From the NCBI RefSeq assembly GCF_036227225.1, contig NZ_CP109444.1, positions 7,111,501-7,175,500 on the forward strand: 64,000 bases of DNA, written 5' to 3'. The position numbers and the translations under genes were made by a program. The DNA is from Streptomyces sp. NBC_01478. GTDB lineage: Bacteria; Actinomycetota; Actinomycetes; Streptomycetales; Streptomycetaceae. Below, one piece after another: positions 55,362 through 63,391 of this stretch. The notes below the pieces were generated by a model. The model worked only from the letters and a program-made list of their open reading frames with translations. It searched no databases and was not told the origin of the DNA. Numbering within the stretch: the first letter of the stretch is position 1; each line of letters begins with the position of its first letter.

Positions 55362-56837
55362 ATGGGCGAGAACCGTCGTTGGTGGGCGCTGGTCGTCATC
55401 GCGCTCGCGCAGTTGATGGTCGTCCTCGACATGACCATCGTGAACATCGCGCTGCCGTCCGCCCAGGTCGACCTCAACATGTCGGACGGGAACCGGCAGT
55501 GGGTCATCACCGCCTACACGCTCGCCTTCGGCGGACTGCTGCTGCTCGGCGGCCGGGTCGCCGACCTCGCCGGGCGCAAGAACACCTTCATGATCGGGCT
55601 GATCGGCTTCGCCGCCGCGTCCGCGCTCGGCGGTGCCGCCGCCAACCAGGGCATGCTGTTCGGCGCCCGGGCGCTGCAAGGAGTATTCGCCGCCCTGCTG
55701 GCCCCCTCCGCGCTGTCGCTGCTGACGACGACGTTCACCGACCCCAAGGACCGCGGCAAGGCCTTCGGCGTGTTCGGCGCGATTGTCGGCGCGGGCGCGG
55801 CAGTCGGCTTGCTCGCCGGCGGTTTCCTCACCCAGTACCTGGACTGGCGCTGGTGCCTCTACGTCAACGTGCCCATCGCGCTGGTCGCGTTCGCCGGCGC
55901 CTGGGTCCTCCTCAGCGACAGCTCCCGGCACCCGGAAGCGCACCTCGACATCCCCGGCGCGCTCCTCGGCTCGGCCGGCATGCTCACCCTCGTCTACGGC
56001 TTCTCCGAGGCGGAGTCGCGGAGTTGGGGCGACGGGCTGGTGCTGACGCTGCTCGCCGCCGGGGTCGTGCTGCTCGGCGCCTTCGGGTTCTGGCAGACGC
56101 GGGCACGGGTCCCGCTGCTGCCGATGACGGTGGTGAAGGACCGGCAGCGGGTCGGCGCGTTCCTGACCATCCTGTTCGTCACCATCGGCATGTTCGGTGT
56201 GTTCCTCTTCCTCACCTACTACATGCAGCGCGTCCTGGGCTATTCGCCGGTCAAGACGGGCGTCGCCTATCTCCCCATCACCGTCGGCATGATCACCGGC
56301 TCCACGCAGGTCGCGGCCCGGCTGCTGTACAAGGTCCCGCCGCGCACCCTGATGGTCCCGGGCCTGCTGGTCGCGGCGGGCGCGCTCGCGCTGATCGCCC
56401 AGGTCGGGGTGGAGCCCGCGTACGCCACGTACATCCTGCCCGGCATGCTGATGCTCGGCCTCGGCATGGGTACGGCGATGATGACCTCGGTGTCCCTGGC
56501 CACCGGAGGCGTCGCCCCGCGCGACTCCGGCGCGGCCTCCGCCACCTTCAACACGGCCCAGCAGGTGGGCGGTTCGATCGGTACGGCCCTCCTCAACACG
56601 ATCGCCGCCACGGTCACCACGCGCTACGCCACCGCCCACGCGGGCCCCGGCGTGAACAAGCAACTCCTTGAGGCGAAGGCCGCGGTGCACGGCTTCAACG
56701 TCGCCACCTGGTGGGCGATGGCCTCGATCCTGCTGGCCGCGCTCATCGCGGGCGTCCTGGTCGACGCGGACCGCGTGCCCACGCCGGGCGCCGTTCCGAC
56801 GGAGAAACCCCAACAGCCGGTGGACACAACGATCTAG
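55362..56837 (+). CDS. MFS drug exporter, DHA2 (14-helix) type
   Basis: A 491-residue membrane protein. The DHA2 markers are present: motif D1 around LDMTIVNIALPSAQ, motif A (GGRVADLAGRKNTF) between helices 2 and 3, and motif C (GAIVGAGAAVGLLAGGFLT) in helix 5. ASATFNTAQQVGGSIGTALLN lies in the C-terminal half. It probably exports a toxic compound by proton antiport. No regulator gene is adjacent. Confidence 0.92.
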   Translation: MGENRRWWALVVIALAQLMVVLDMTIVNIALPSAQVDLNMSDGNRQWVITAYTLAFGGLLLLGGRVADLAGRKNTFMIGLIGFAAASALGGAAANQGMLFGARALQGVFAALLAPSALSLLTTTFTDPKDRGKAFGVFGAIVGAGAAVGLLAGGFLTQYLDWRWCLYVNVPIALVAFAGAWVLLSDSSRHPEAHLDIPGALLGSAGMLTLVYGFSEAESRSWGDGLVLTLLAAGVVLLGAFGFWQTRARVPLLPMTVVKDRQRVGAFLTILFVTIGMFGVFLFLTYYMQRVLGYSPVKTGVAYLPITVGMITGSTQVAARLLYKVPPRTLMVPGLLVAAGALALIAQVGVEPAYATYILPGMLMLGLGMGTAMMTSVSLATGGVAPRDSGAASATFNTAQQVGGSIGTALLNTIAATVTTRYATAHAGPGVNKQLLEAKAAVHGFNVATWWAMASILLAALIAGVLVDADRVPTPGAVPTEKPQQPVDTTI

Positions 56838-57016
56838 GGTCCACGGCGTCCGGCCCCGCTCGAAGCAGGCGGCCAACTCCGGGTCGAGGGGCGGTACTTC
56901 ACGCGGGGCGCCGCCGTGTTCGCCGTGGCCGAGGACACCGATCCGGAGGCCGGACACGGGTCTCCCGCGGTCGCGGGACGCCACGGGCTGTGACGTTTCT
57001 GTGAGGCCCGGCGCTG

Positions 57017-57739
57017 ATGGCCATGGGGGGATCGGGGGACCGTCGCGGGGGTGCGCGGGCCGCCCGGCCCGGTCGGGATTCTTCGCGCACTCGGTACGGA
57101 CGAGGACAGTCCTTGGGTCAGACAGGCGAGCCCCGGCGCGGGCACGCGTACGACGGGGAACTCGGCGCGGCCGTCGCGCGCGCCCAGCAGGGCGACGACA
57201 GCGCTTTCGCGGTCGCGTACCGGATCGTGCAGCCCGGGCTGCTCGGGTATCTGCGCGGGCTCGTCGGCGACGAGGCCGAGGACGTGGCGTCCGACGCCTG
57301 GCTGGAGATCGCCCGGGACCTGGGCCGGTTCCGTGGCGACGGGGCGGGCTTCCGGGGCTGGACGGCGACCATCGCCCGGCACCGGGCGCTGGACCATCTG
57401 CGCAGACAGCGGGTGCGTCCGCGATCGGCGACGCTGGAACAGGACGTACTCGAACTGCCGGACCCGCACAGCACCCACGACCAGGCACTGGAGTCCCTCT
57501 CCACCGAGTACGCCCTCGGTCTGGTCCGGGGGCTCCCGCCGGACCAGGCCGAGGCCGTCCTGCTCCGCGTGGTCGTGGGACTCGACGGCCCCGCCGCCGC
57601 GCGGGTGCTGGGCAAACGGCCCGGCGCGGTGCGTACGGCGGCCTACCGGGGGCTGAAGCGGCTGGCCCGCGAACTGGGCGGGACGGGGCGTGAATTGGGC
57701 GAGACGGAAAGGGACGGAGACGGACATGGACATGGCTGA
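57017..57739 (+). CDS. ECF sigma factor (first of two paralogues)
   Basis: A 240-residue sigma-70 family protein. Region 2 (VAYRIVQPGLLGYLRGLVGD, then EDVASDAWLEIARDLGRF) and region 4 (LPPDQAEAVLLRVVVGLDG, GKRPGAVRTAAYRGLKRLA) are both complete. The first 40 residues are Arg/Gly-rich and may not be translated: ATG 57017 has GTGAGG at 57001-57006, but a start nearer 57114 would also leave an intact sigma factor. It overlaps the next small gene by 14 nt. The paralogue at 58215 has the same region-4 core. Confidence 0.88.
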   Translation: MAMGGSGDRRGGARAARPGRDSSRTRYGRGQSLGQTGEPRRGHAYDGELGAAVARAQQGDDSAFAVAYRIVQPGLLGYLRGLVGDEAEDVASDAWLEIARDLGRFRGDGAGFRGWTATIARHRALDHLRRQRVRPRSATLEQDVLELPDPHSTHDQALESLSTEYALGLVRGLPPDQAEAVLLRVVVGLDGPAAARVLGKRPGAVRTAAYRGLKRLARELGGTGRELGETERDGDGHGHG

Positions 57740-57947
57740 CCATGAAACGGGCCTCCCGGGCCCTGCTGACACGGGCCTCCCGGCGCTGCTGGGCGCGGCG
57801 CTGCGCGAGGGCGAGGTGGACGGCGAGGCCGAACGGCGAGCGGTGGCGGCGTTCGTGGCGGAGTTCAAGGCGGCGAGGGACGCGGGGCTCCGGCCGGCGC
57901 CGACCCGCAGCCAGGACGACTGGCGGCCCAGGGGCAGTGCACCGTAG
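57726..57947 (+). CDS. Truncated partner protein of the first ECF sigma factor
   Basis: A 73-residue soluble protein (ATG 57726; ATG 57732 also possible). The core EAERRAVAAFVAEFKAARDAG with QDDWRP resembles the N-terminal part of Streptomyces proteins that follow such sigma genes and continue with a transmembrane helix and outer domain. Here it stops right after DDWRPRGSAP, so the anchor and outer part are missing. It may be a decayed anti-sigma-like gene or a soluble variant. It overlaps the sigma gene. Confidence 0.6.
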   Translation: MDMADHETGLPGPADTGLPALLGAALREGEVDGEAERRAVAAFVAEFKAARDAGLRPAPTRSQDDWRPRGSAP

Positions 57948-57989
57948 GCGAAGAGGCTTATCAGCGACAGAGGCAGAGACACCGCGGAG

Positions 57990-58031
57990 ACGGCCGGGGC
58001 CGCCACCCCCCACAGGAGAGGCCCCGGCCGT
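57990..58031 (+). terminator. First of two tandem terminators after the ECF unit
   Basis: Perfect 12-bp arms ACGGCCGGGGCC (57990-58001) and its complement (58020-58031) enclose an 18-nt loop, 43 bp after the small gene. Confidence 0.65.
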
Positions 58032-58037
58032 CGCGCT

Positions 58038-58067
58038 GTACGGGCCGCGCGGCGGCCCGTACTTTTT
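58038..58067 (+). terminator. Second tandem terminator, with T-run
   Basis: GTACGGGCC (58038-58046) pairs with GGCCCGTAC (58054-58062) around a 7-nt loop and is followed at once by TTTTT. A classic rho-independent terminator isolating the two sigma units. Confidence 0.85.
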
Positions 58068-58214
58068 ACAGCGCCATGAGTGCGTTTTCTGTCACACCGC
58101 ACCGCCGAACCAAGTAGTTGCAGCTTGTACTGACATGGACGAGGAACAGTTTCAGGTCGTAACGTGCCTTTCGCGCCGGAGGGCGGACGCGACCAACACC
58201 ATTCGAGGGACCAC

Positions 58215-58877
58215 GTGCTGGGGGACGACGCGGAGCTGACCGCCGCGGTGCTTGCGGCACAGGACGGGGACGAGACCGCGTTCCGGACTGTGTACCGCAC
58301 GGTGCACCCACGGTTGCTCGGATACGTACGGACGCTGGTCGGCGATCCGGACGCCGAGGACGTCGCGTCCGAGGCCTGGCTGCAGATCGCCCGTGACCTG
58401 GACCGGTTCAGCGGGGACGCGGACCGGTTCCGCGGGTGGGCGGCCCGGATCGCCCGCAACCGTGCCCTGGATCACATACGGATGCGCGGCCGGCGCCCCG
58501 CGATAGGCGGCGACGAGAGCGAACTCACCGGTCGCGCCGCCGATTCCGACACCGAGGGAGAGGCCATCGAGGCCCTGGCCACCGACAGCACCCTCTCCCT
58601 CATCGCCCAACTCCCGCAGGACCAGGCCGAGGCCGTCGTCCTGCGGGTGGTCATGGGACTCGACGCCAAGACCGCCGCGGAGACCCTGGGCAAGCGGCCC
58701 GGCGCCGTCCGCACGGCCGCGCACCGCGGTCTGAAACGGCTGGCGGAACTGCTCGGCGGCGACCCGGAATCGGCCGCTGCCCTCGATGCCCTGCCCCCCC
58801 AGCGAGACCCGCGCGACCGCGCGGTGACGTCCGCCACTGTGACGCATACGCGCACGCGGACGCAGAAGGACATGTGA
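58215..58877 (+). CDS. ECF sigma factor (second paralogue)
   Basis: A 220-residue sigma-70 family protein. Region 2 (FRTVYRTVHPRLLGYVRTLV, then EDVASEAWLQIARDLDRF) and region 4 (LPQDQAEAVVLRVVMGLDA, GKRPGAVRTAAHRGLKRLA) are intact and closely match the paralogue at 57017. GTG 58215 has GAGGGA 6 nt upstream; GTG 58164 would add 17 residues without a good ribosome site. Its stop shares one base with the next gene, which probably encodes its membrane partner. Confidence 0.9.
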   Translation: MLGDDAELTAAVLAAQDGDETAFRTVYRTVHPRLLGYVRTLVGDPDAEDVASEAWLQIARDLDRFSGDADRFRGWAARIARNRALDHIRMRGRRPAIGGDESELTGRAADSDTEGEAIEALATDSTLSLIAQLPQDQAEAVVLRVVMGLDAKTAAETLGKRPGAVRTAAHRGLKRLAELLGGDPESAAALDALPPQRDPRDRAVTSATVTHTRTRTQKDM

Positions 58878-60055
58878 TGGCCGACGAGCGCTCTGCTTTT
58901 CCGGGGGACACCGAATCCACCGGCGGCTCCGCCGCGGGCCGGAACCCCGGCCGATGGCTGGACCGTGGGACCGCCGAGCTGTTGCTGCGCGGCGAGTCCC
59001 CCGAAGCCGTCGATCCGGCCGCCCGCGAACAGGCCGAGCGGCTCGCCAGGGCCCTCGGCGCACTGTCCGTGGAACCCTCGCCCAAGGTCGAACTCCCGGG
59101 CGAGGAAGCCGTGTTGGCCGCCTTCAGGGCCGCGCGCACCGGCAACGACGTCGCGCGGGCGGCCGTCGGCCGGCGCGGCCGTACGGCGTCCTCCGACGCC
59201 GGGCTCGTCCGGCTCGGGCGGCCCGCCTCGGCCGTCCCGGGTCCCCGCTGGGGAAGATCCGTGCGGTTCGGACTCACCGCCGCGCTCGCCGCCGGGGTGT
59301 TCGGCGGGGTCGCGGTCGCCGTCGGCACGGGCGCGCTGCCGACGCCGTTCCACGACGACCCGGCGCCCGCCGCCTCGATCTCCGCCGCCGAGACACCGCC
59401 CGACCGCACCCTCGTCTCGCCCGCGCCGAGCGGCACCCGCGGCCCGGGCACGCCGACGACGGGCAGCGGTTCCGACGACTCCTCGGGCGAGGCCTCCGGA
59501 AGCGGCACGAACCCCACACCGAGCGCCGGCACCGACGACGACAAGTCCGCCGGTTCGGGCACCTGGTGGCGCGGTGTCGCCTCGTCCTGCCAGGCCGTGC
59601 GCGAGGGCACGCCCCTGACCCCCGGCCGCAGGCGCGCCCTGGTGGGTGCGGCGGGCGGTACGTCCCACGTGTCGACGTACTGCGACAAGCTCCTGAAGCG
59701 CACCGGCACCGGCACGGACGACTCGGACGACAAGAGCACCGGCGGCAAGGGCAGCGGCACCGGCGACGGCAAGACCGGCGACGGTCAGACCGGTTCCGGC
59801 GGTCAGGGCGGTGAGTCCGACGGGCAGGGGCACATATCCCCGCTCGCACCGGGCGGCGGTGGCAGCGGTGGCGACAGCGGTGGCAGCGATGGCGGTGGCT
59901 CCGGCGGCGGGTTCGACGACAGCAGCGCCGCCAGTCCCGCCCCCTCCACCTTCACCCCGCTCATCCGGCACCGGTCGCCGTCCGACCCGGCCCCGGCGCA
60001 CACCACCGACACCCGGCAGACCCCGGCCCCGAGCCCGACGTACAGCGCGCTCTGA
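58877..60055 (+). CDS. Membrane-anchored partner of the second ECF sigma factor
   Basis: A 392-residue protein. The N-terminal cytoplasmic part (about 1-130) holds an EEAVLAAFRAARTG segment like that of the truncated partner at 57726. One transmembrane helix lies near 132-155 (FGLTAALAAGVFGGVAVAVGT). A long outer region of low complexity follows: Ser/Thr/Pro, then a two-Cys segment (WWRGVASSCQAVREG, STYCDKLL), then Gly/Ser/Asp-rich repeats. The likely role is an anti-sigma or sensor factor, by context; no ZAS zinc motif is seen. Confidence 0.7.
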   Translation: MADERSAFPGDTESTGGSAAGRNPGRWLDRGTAELLLRGESPEAVDPAAREQAERLARALGALSVEPSPKVELPGEEAVLAAFRAARTGNDVARAAVGRRGRTASSDAGLVRLGRPASAVPGPRWGRSVRFGLTAALAAGVFGGVAVAVGTGALPTPFHDDPAPAASISAAETPPDRTLVSPAPSGTRGPGTPTTGSGSDDSSGEASGSGTNPTPSAGTDDDKSAGSGTWWRGVASSCQAVREGTPLTPGRRRALVGAAGGTSHVSTYCDKLLKRTGTGTDDSDDKSTGGKGSGTGDGKTGDGQTGSGGQGGESDGQGHISPLAPGGGGSGGDSGGSDGGGSGGGFDDSSAASPAPSTFTPLIRHRSPSDPAPAHTTDTRQTPAPSPTYSAL

Positions 60056-60291
60056 ACTCGGCGCGCGCCGTTGACCTGCGCTTTTGTGAGGCGCGGAGAT
60101 TTTTTCCCGGAAAGTGTGACGTTTCCGGCCGCCGCGGCGCAGTACTGAGTGAGCCGACTGGTCATCGGCCATCGCACGGAGCCGGGGGTTCCCCCCGTAC
60201 CTACGGCTCGTGCACCCGGCGCGGGTGGGACACGTTCCCCCGGTCCCGCCCGCGCCTCATACCTCTCACCGCCTCGTATCCCTCACTTCCC

Positions 60292-61119
60292 TCACTGATG
60301 GACGACGACCTTGTCGCCGGTCCGCACCTGCGCGAAGAGACTCGCGATCGCCGCCTCGTCCCGTACGTTGACGCAGCCGTGCGAGCCGCCCGCGTAGCCC
60401 CGGGCCGAGAAGTCGTAGGAGAAGTGCACCGCCTGGCCGCCGCTGAAGAACATCGCGTACGGCATGGGGGAGTGGTAGAGCGTGGACACCCAGTCCCGGG
60501 CCTTCCAGTAGACCTGGAACACACCGTCGCGGGTCGGGGTGTACTGCGCGCCGAACCGTACCGACATCGTCGACACCGTCCGGCCGTCGATCATCCAGCG
60601 CAGGGTGCGGCTCGTCTTGTCGATGCACAGCACCCGGCCGGTCAGACAGCGCGGGTCGGGGGCGCCGGCCGGCTGGCCGCCCATCAGATACAGGTCCCAC
60701 TTGCCCGGCTCGTGCGTCATCTTCAGCAGCCGCTGCCAGGTGACGGTGTCGGTCTCACCCGTCTTCGGCAGCCCGCGCTTGCCCTGGAAACCCGCGACGG
60801 CCTGCTCGGTGAGATCGTCGTACGTCCCCGTCGGCCCGTCGAAGAGCCAGTCGGCCTGGCGCAGCCGCGCCTGCAACTCGCGTACGTCCGTGCCGCTGTC
60901 GCCGCGCGCCCACAGGACGTTCGCGGCGCGGACGGTGCCCGGAGTGCTCGCGGTGGCGGTGGCCGAGGGCTTGGCATCCGCACCCGGCAGCTCGATGTGC
61001 ACGGGCAGATGGTGCCCGCCGTCGGCGTCCGTGCCCTGCACCGTGCAGCCGCACACCGCCACCAGGGCCGACAGGGCCGCCGCGGCGGCGAGCGCTCTCC
61101 CCATGCCCGTAGTACGCAT
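60292..61119 (-). CDS. L,D-transpeptidase with peptidoglycan-binding domain (lipoprotein)
   Basis: A 275-residue secreted enzyme. The signal peptide ends in a lipobox-like ALVAVCGC. A PG_binding_1 domain (WARGDSGTDVRELQARLRQ) and a YkuD domain follow. The catalytic SHGCVNVRDE is intact, with the supporting His in AVHFSYDF. It forms 3-3 cross-links or attaches proteins to peptidoglycan. ATG 61119 has AGGGG 7 nt upstream. It stands alone; the 236 bp upstream of 60292 hold no gene. Confidence 0.92.
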   Translation of the reverse strand: MRTTGMGRALAAAAALSALVAVCGCTVQGTDADGGHHLPVHIELPGADAKPSATATASTPGTVRAANVLWARGDSGTDVRELQARLRQADWLFDGPTGTYDDLTEQAVAGFQGKRGLPKTGETDTVTWQRLLKMTHEPGKWDLYLMGGQPAGAPDPRCLTGRVLCIDKTSRTLRWMIDGRTVSTMSVRFGAQYTPTRDGVFQVYWKARDWVSTLYHSPMPYAMFFSGGQAVHFSYDFSARGYAGGSHGCVNVRDEAAIASLFAQVRTGDKVVVHQ

Positions 61120-61240
61120 CGCGGACCCCTGTCGTCTCACCGGCGTCGTACGCCGAAGACGTACCCCTGAGGTCCGCCCCGGATGCCGGGTCGCGAACGA
61201 CACCTTCTGGGCCGTCGGACCCCGTGCGACACTCGTGCTC

Positions 61241-61897
61241 ATGTTCGGTGTCATAGACCTCCCCACCTACCTCGCCGGCCTGGTCCTGATCGTCCTGCTG
61301 CCCGGCCCCAACTCCCTCTACGTCCTCTCGGTCGCCGCCCGCCGCGGCACCCGTGCCGGCTACACGGCCGCCGCCGGTGTCTGGTGCGGGGACACCGTGC
61401 TGATGACGCTCTCCGCGGCCGGGGTCGCCTCGCTGTTGCAGGCCAACGCCGTGCTGTTCGGGATCGTGAAGTACGCGGGGGCCGGGTATCTGACCTGGCT
61501 GGCGTTCGGGATGCTGCGGGCCGCCTGGGCGATGTGGCGGACCCGGAAGGAGCGGGCGGCCATGGAGGCGGCGCCCGCCGAGGAGGCGGCCGAGGAGCGG
61601 CCGTACCGCCGTGCCTTCGTCGTGAGCCTCTTCAACCCGAAGGCGATCCTGTTCTTCGTCGCCTTCTTCGTTCAGTTCGTCGATCCTGGGTACGCCTACC
61701 CCGCGCTGTCCTTCGTCGTGCTCGGTGCCTTCGCGCAGCTCGCGAGTTTCTTCTACCTCAGTGCCCTGATCTTCGGCGGGACCCGGCTGGCGACCGCCTT
61801 CCGCCGTCGCAGGCGGCTCGCGGCCGGGGCCACCTCGGCGGCCGGGGCGCTGTTCCTGGGCTTCGCGGTGAAGCTGTCACTGGCCAGTTCGGTCTAG
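61241..61897 (+). CDS. LysE-family amino-acid/metabolite exporter
   Basis: A 218-residue membrane protein with about six helices. YLAGLVLIVLLPGPNSLYVLS at the start and GYTAAAGVWCGDTVLM are LysE/RhtB marks, as are FVVSLFNPKAILFFVAFF and FVQFVDPG further on. It probably exports an amino acid or its derivative (leucine-type in LeuE relatives). A charged cytoplasmic loop (EAAPAEEAAEERPYRR) follows helix 3. It ends 5 bp from the convergent monooxygenase gene. Confidence 0.88.
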   Translation: MFGVIDLPTYLAGLVLIVLLPGPNSLYVLSVAARRGTRAGYTAAAGVWCGDTVLMTLSAAGVASLLQANAVLFGIVKYAGAGYLTWLAFGMLRAAWAMWRTRKERAAMEAAPAEEAAEERPYRRAFVVSLFNPKAILFFVAFFVQFVDPGYAYPALSFVVLGAFAQLASFFYLSALIFGGTRLATAFRRRRRLAAGATSAAGALFLGFAVKLSLASSV

Positions 61898-61902
61898 CGG
61901 AT

Positions 61903-63318
61903 TTAGCGGATGCCGTGGCGCTCCGCGTACTCCGCGAGGCCGTCCTCCGTGGCGCCCGCCCAGCCGACGTAGCCGTCGGGACGGACCAGGAAGAGGCCCG
62001 TGCCGTACGGCTCGGTGGCCGGGCCCTCGACGACCCGCACCGACTCGCCGACGCCCGCCGGGGCCTTCGTGCCCAGGGCTAGCAGGGTCCAGTGCGGGCC
62101 GCGGAAGGCGTCGAAGAGGCGGACGCCGTCGATCGTGCGGTCCGGAGCGCGGTCGCCCGCCCGTAGCGCGTCCTCGGTCAGGTCGCCGCGGGTCTCCACC
62201 GAGAGGGAGCGGTCGCGGTAGCCGAGGCCGAGCTGCTGGGTGGCCCTGCCGCGCCGCACCTCGCCGCGGTGGACGCGGGTGGAGAGGCCGAGCATGTCGG
62301 CCGCGTTGGGCAGCCGCTCCTCCTCGTAGGTGTCGAGCAGCGACTCGGGGGCGCCCTCGCGCAGCACCGCGCCGAGCTTCCAGCCGAGGTTGTAGGCGTC
62401 CTGGACGCTGGTGTTGAGGCCCTGCCCGCCGGCCGGCGAGTGGACGTGCGCCGCGTCCCCGGCGAGGAAGACCCGCCCGGCGCGGAAGCGGTCGGCCAGT
62501 GCGGCCCGGGGCCGGAAGTTCGAGGCCCAGCGCAGTTCGGTCACGTCCTCGGGGGCGAGGTGGCTGCGGTCGGCGACGGTCTTGCGGACCCCGTCGAGGG
62601 AGAGGTCCACGTCGGTGCCGTCCGGGTACTGGGCGATGACCTGGAAGTCCTCGGTGCCGGCCAGCGGGAAGACCGCGAGGAAGCCGTCGCCGTCGGCGCG
62701 CGGCGGGAAGACGTGCACGCTGTCGCGGTCCAGGCCGGTGATCCGGACGTCCGCCACCAGCATCGGGTTCGGGTCGACCGTCTCGCCCGTCATGCCGATC
62801 CCCAGCGTCCGGCGTACGACCGAGCGACCGCCGTCGCCCGCGACGACGTACCGGGCGCGGACGGCGGCACCGGAGGCGAACTCCACGCTCACGCCGGCCC
62901 CGTCCTGCGCGAAGCCGGTCACCTCCCGCCCGAAGGCCACCTTTCCGCCCAGCTCCGTCAGCCGTCCGAAGAGGATCTCCTGGGTGCGCCACTGCGGCAC
63001 CATCCACGGCCTGCCGTACGGCGAGTCCGGGACCGTCTCGGACGGCTCGAACATCTGGTGCTCGCCGACCTTTCGACCGTCCTGCCAGACCGCCCCGGTC
63101 GGGTAGGTGCCGCCCTTCGCGAGGATCTCGTCGATCACGCCGAAGTCGTCGAAGACCTCCATCGTGCGCGGCTGGAGTCCCTTGCCGCGAGAGCCGGGGA
63201 ACAGCGCGTCCGCCTTCTCCACGACCAGCGCGTCCACCCCGCGCCGGGCCAGGTCGATGCCGAGGGTGAGGCCGGTCGGGCCCGCGCCGACGATCAGCAC
63301 CTCCACGTGTTCTGCCAT
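61903..63318 (-). CDS. FAD-dependent aromatic monooxygenase
   Basis: A 471-residue class A flavin hydroxylase. The Rossmann loop VGAGPTGLTLGIDL at the N-terminus, a YVVAGDGGRSVVRR segment and the GDAAHVHSPAGGQGLNTSVQ motif are complete. This is the p-hydroxybenzoate-hydroxylase-like group that also includes polyketide hydroxylases and Tet(X)-type enzymes. Substrate unknown. It diverges from a TetR gene across two matching dyads (63331-63382), so it is probably substrate-induced. Confidence 0.9.
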   Translation of the reverse strand: MAEHVEVLIVGAGPTGLTLGIDLARRGVDALVVEKADALFPGSRGKGLQPRTMEVFDDFGVIDEILAKGGTYPTGAVWQDGRKVGEHQMFEPSETVPDSPYGRPWMVPQWRTQEILFGRLTELGGKVAFGREVTGFAQDGAGVSVEFASGAAVRARYVVAGDGGRSVVRRTLGIGMTGETVDPNPMLVADVRITGLDRDSVHVFPPRADGDGFLAVFPLAGTEDFQVIAQYPDGTDVDLSLDGVRKTVADRSHLAPEDVTELRWASNFRPRAALADRFRAGRVFLAGDAAHVHSPAGGQGLNTSVQDAYNLGWKLGAVLREGAPESLLDTYEEERLPNAADMLGLSTRVHRGEVRRGRATQQLGLGYRDRSLSVETRGDLTEDALRAGDRAPDRTIDGVRLFDAFRGPHWTLLALGTKAPAGVGESVRVVEGPATEPYGTGLFLVRPDGYVGWAGATEDGLAEYAERHGIR

Positions 63319-63330
63319 GATCCCTGTCTC

Positions 63331-63382
63331 CTTAACGCCGTTAAGTTGCTCCGGCCATCAGGGTGCCCTTAACGCTGTTAAG
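63331..63382. promoter_or_regulatory. Twin TetR operators between the monooxygenase and TetR genes
   Basis: CTTAACGCCGTTAAG at 63331-63345 and CTTAACGCTGTTAAG at 63368-63382 are 15-bp dyads with the same half-sites (CTTAACG/GTTAAG), 37 bp apart centre to centre. One lies close to each start codon of the divergent pair. This is the expected layout for repression of both genes by the TetR protein. Confidence 0.8.
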
Positions 63383-63391
63383 CTGTCAACC

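Noticed and set aside
57948..57989. Continuation of the truncated sigma partner in another frame (frameshift)
   Set aside because: None of the three forward frames after the stop gives a transmembrane segment, so a simple frameshift does not restore the protein.
54351..58013. 1220-codon minus-strand frame opposite the MFS and sigma genes
   Set aside because: Arg/Pro/Gly-rich with no domain; antisense to a hypothetical gene, an MFS gene and a sigma gene with clear motifs.
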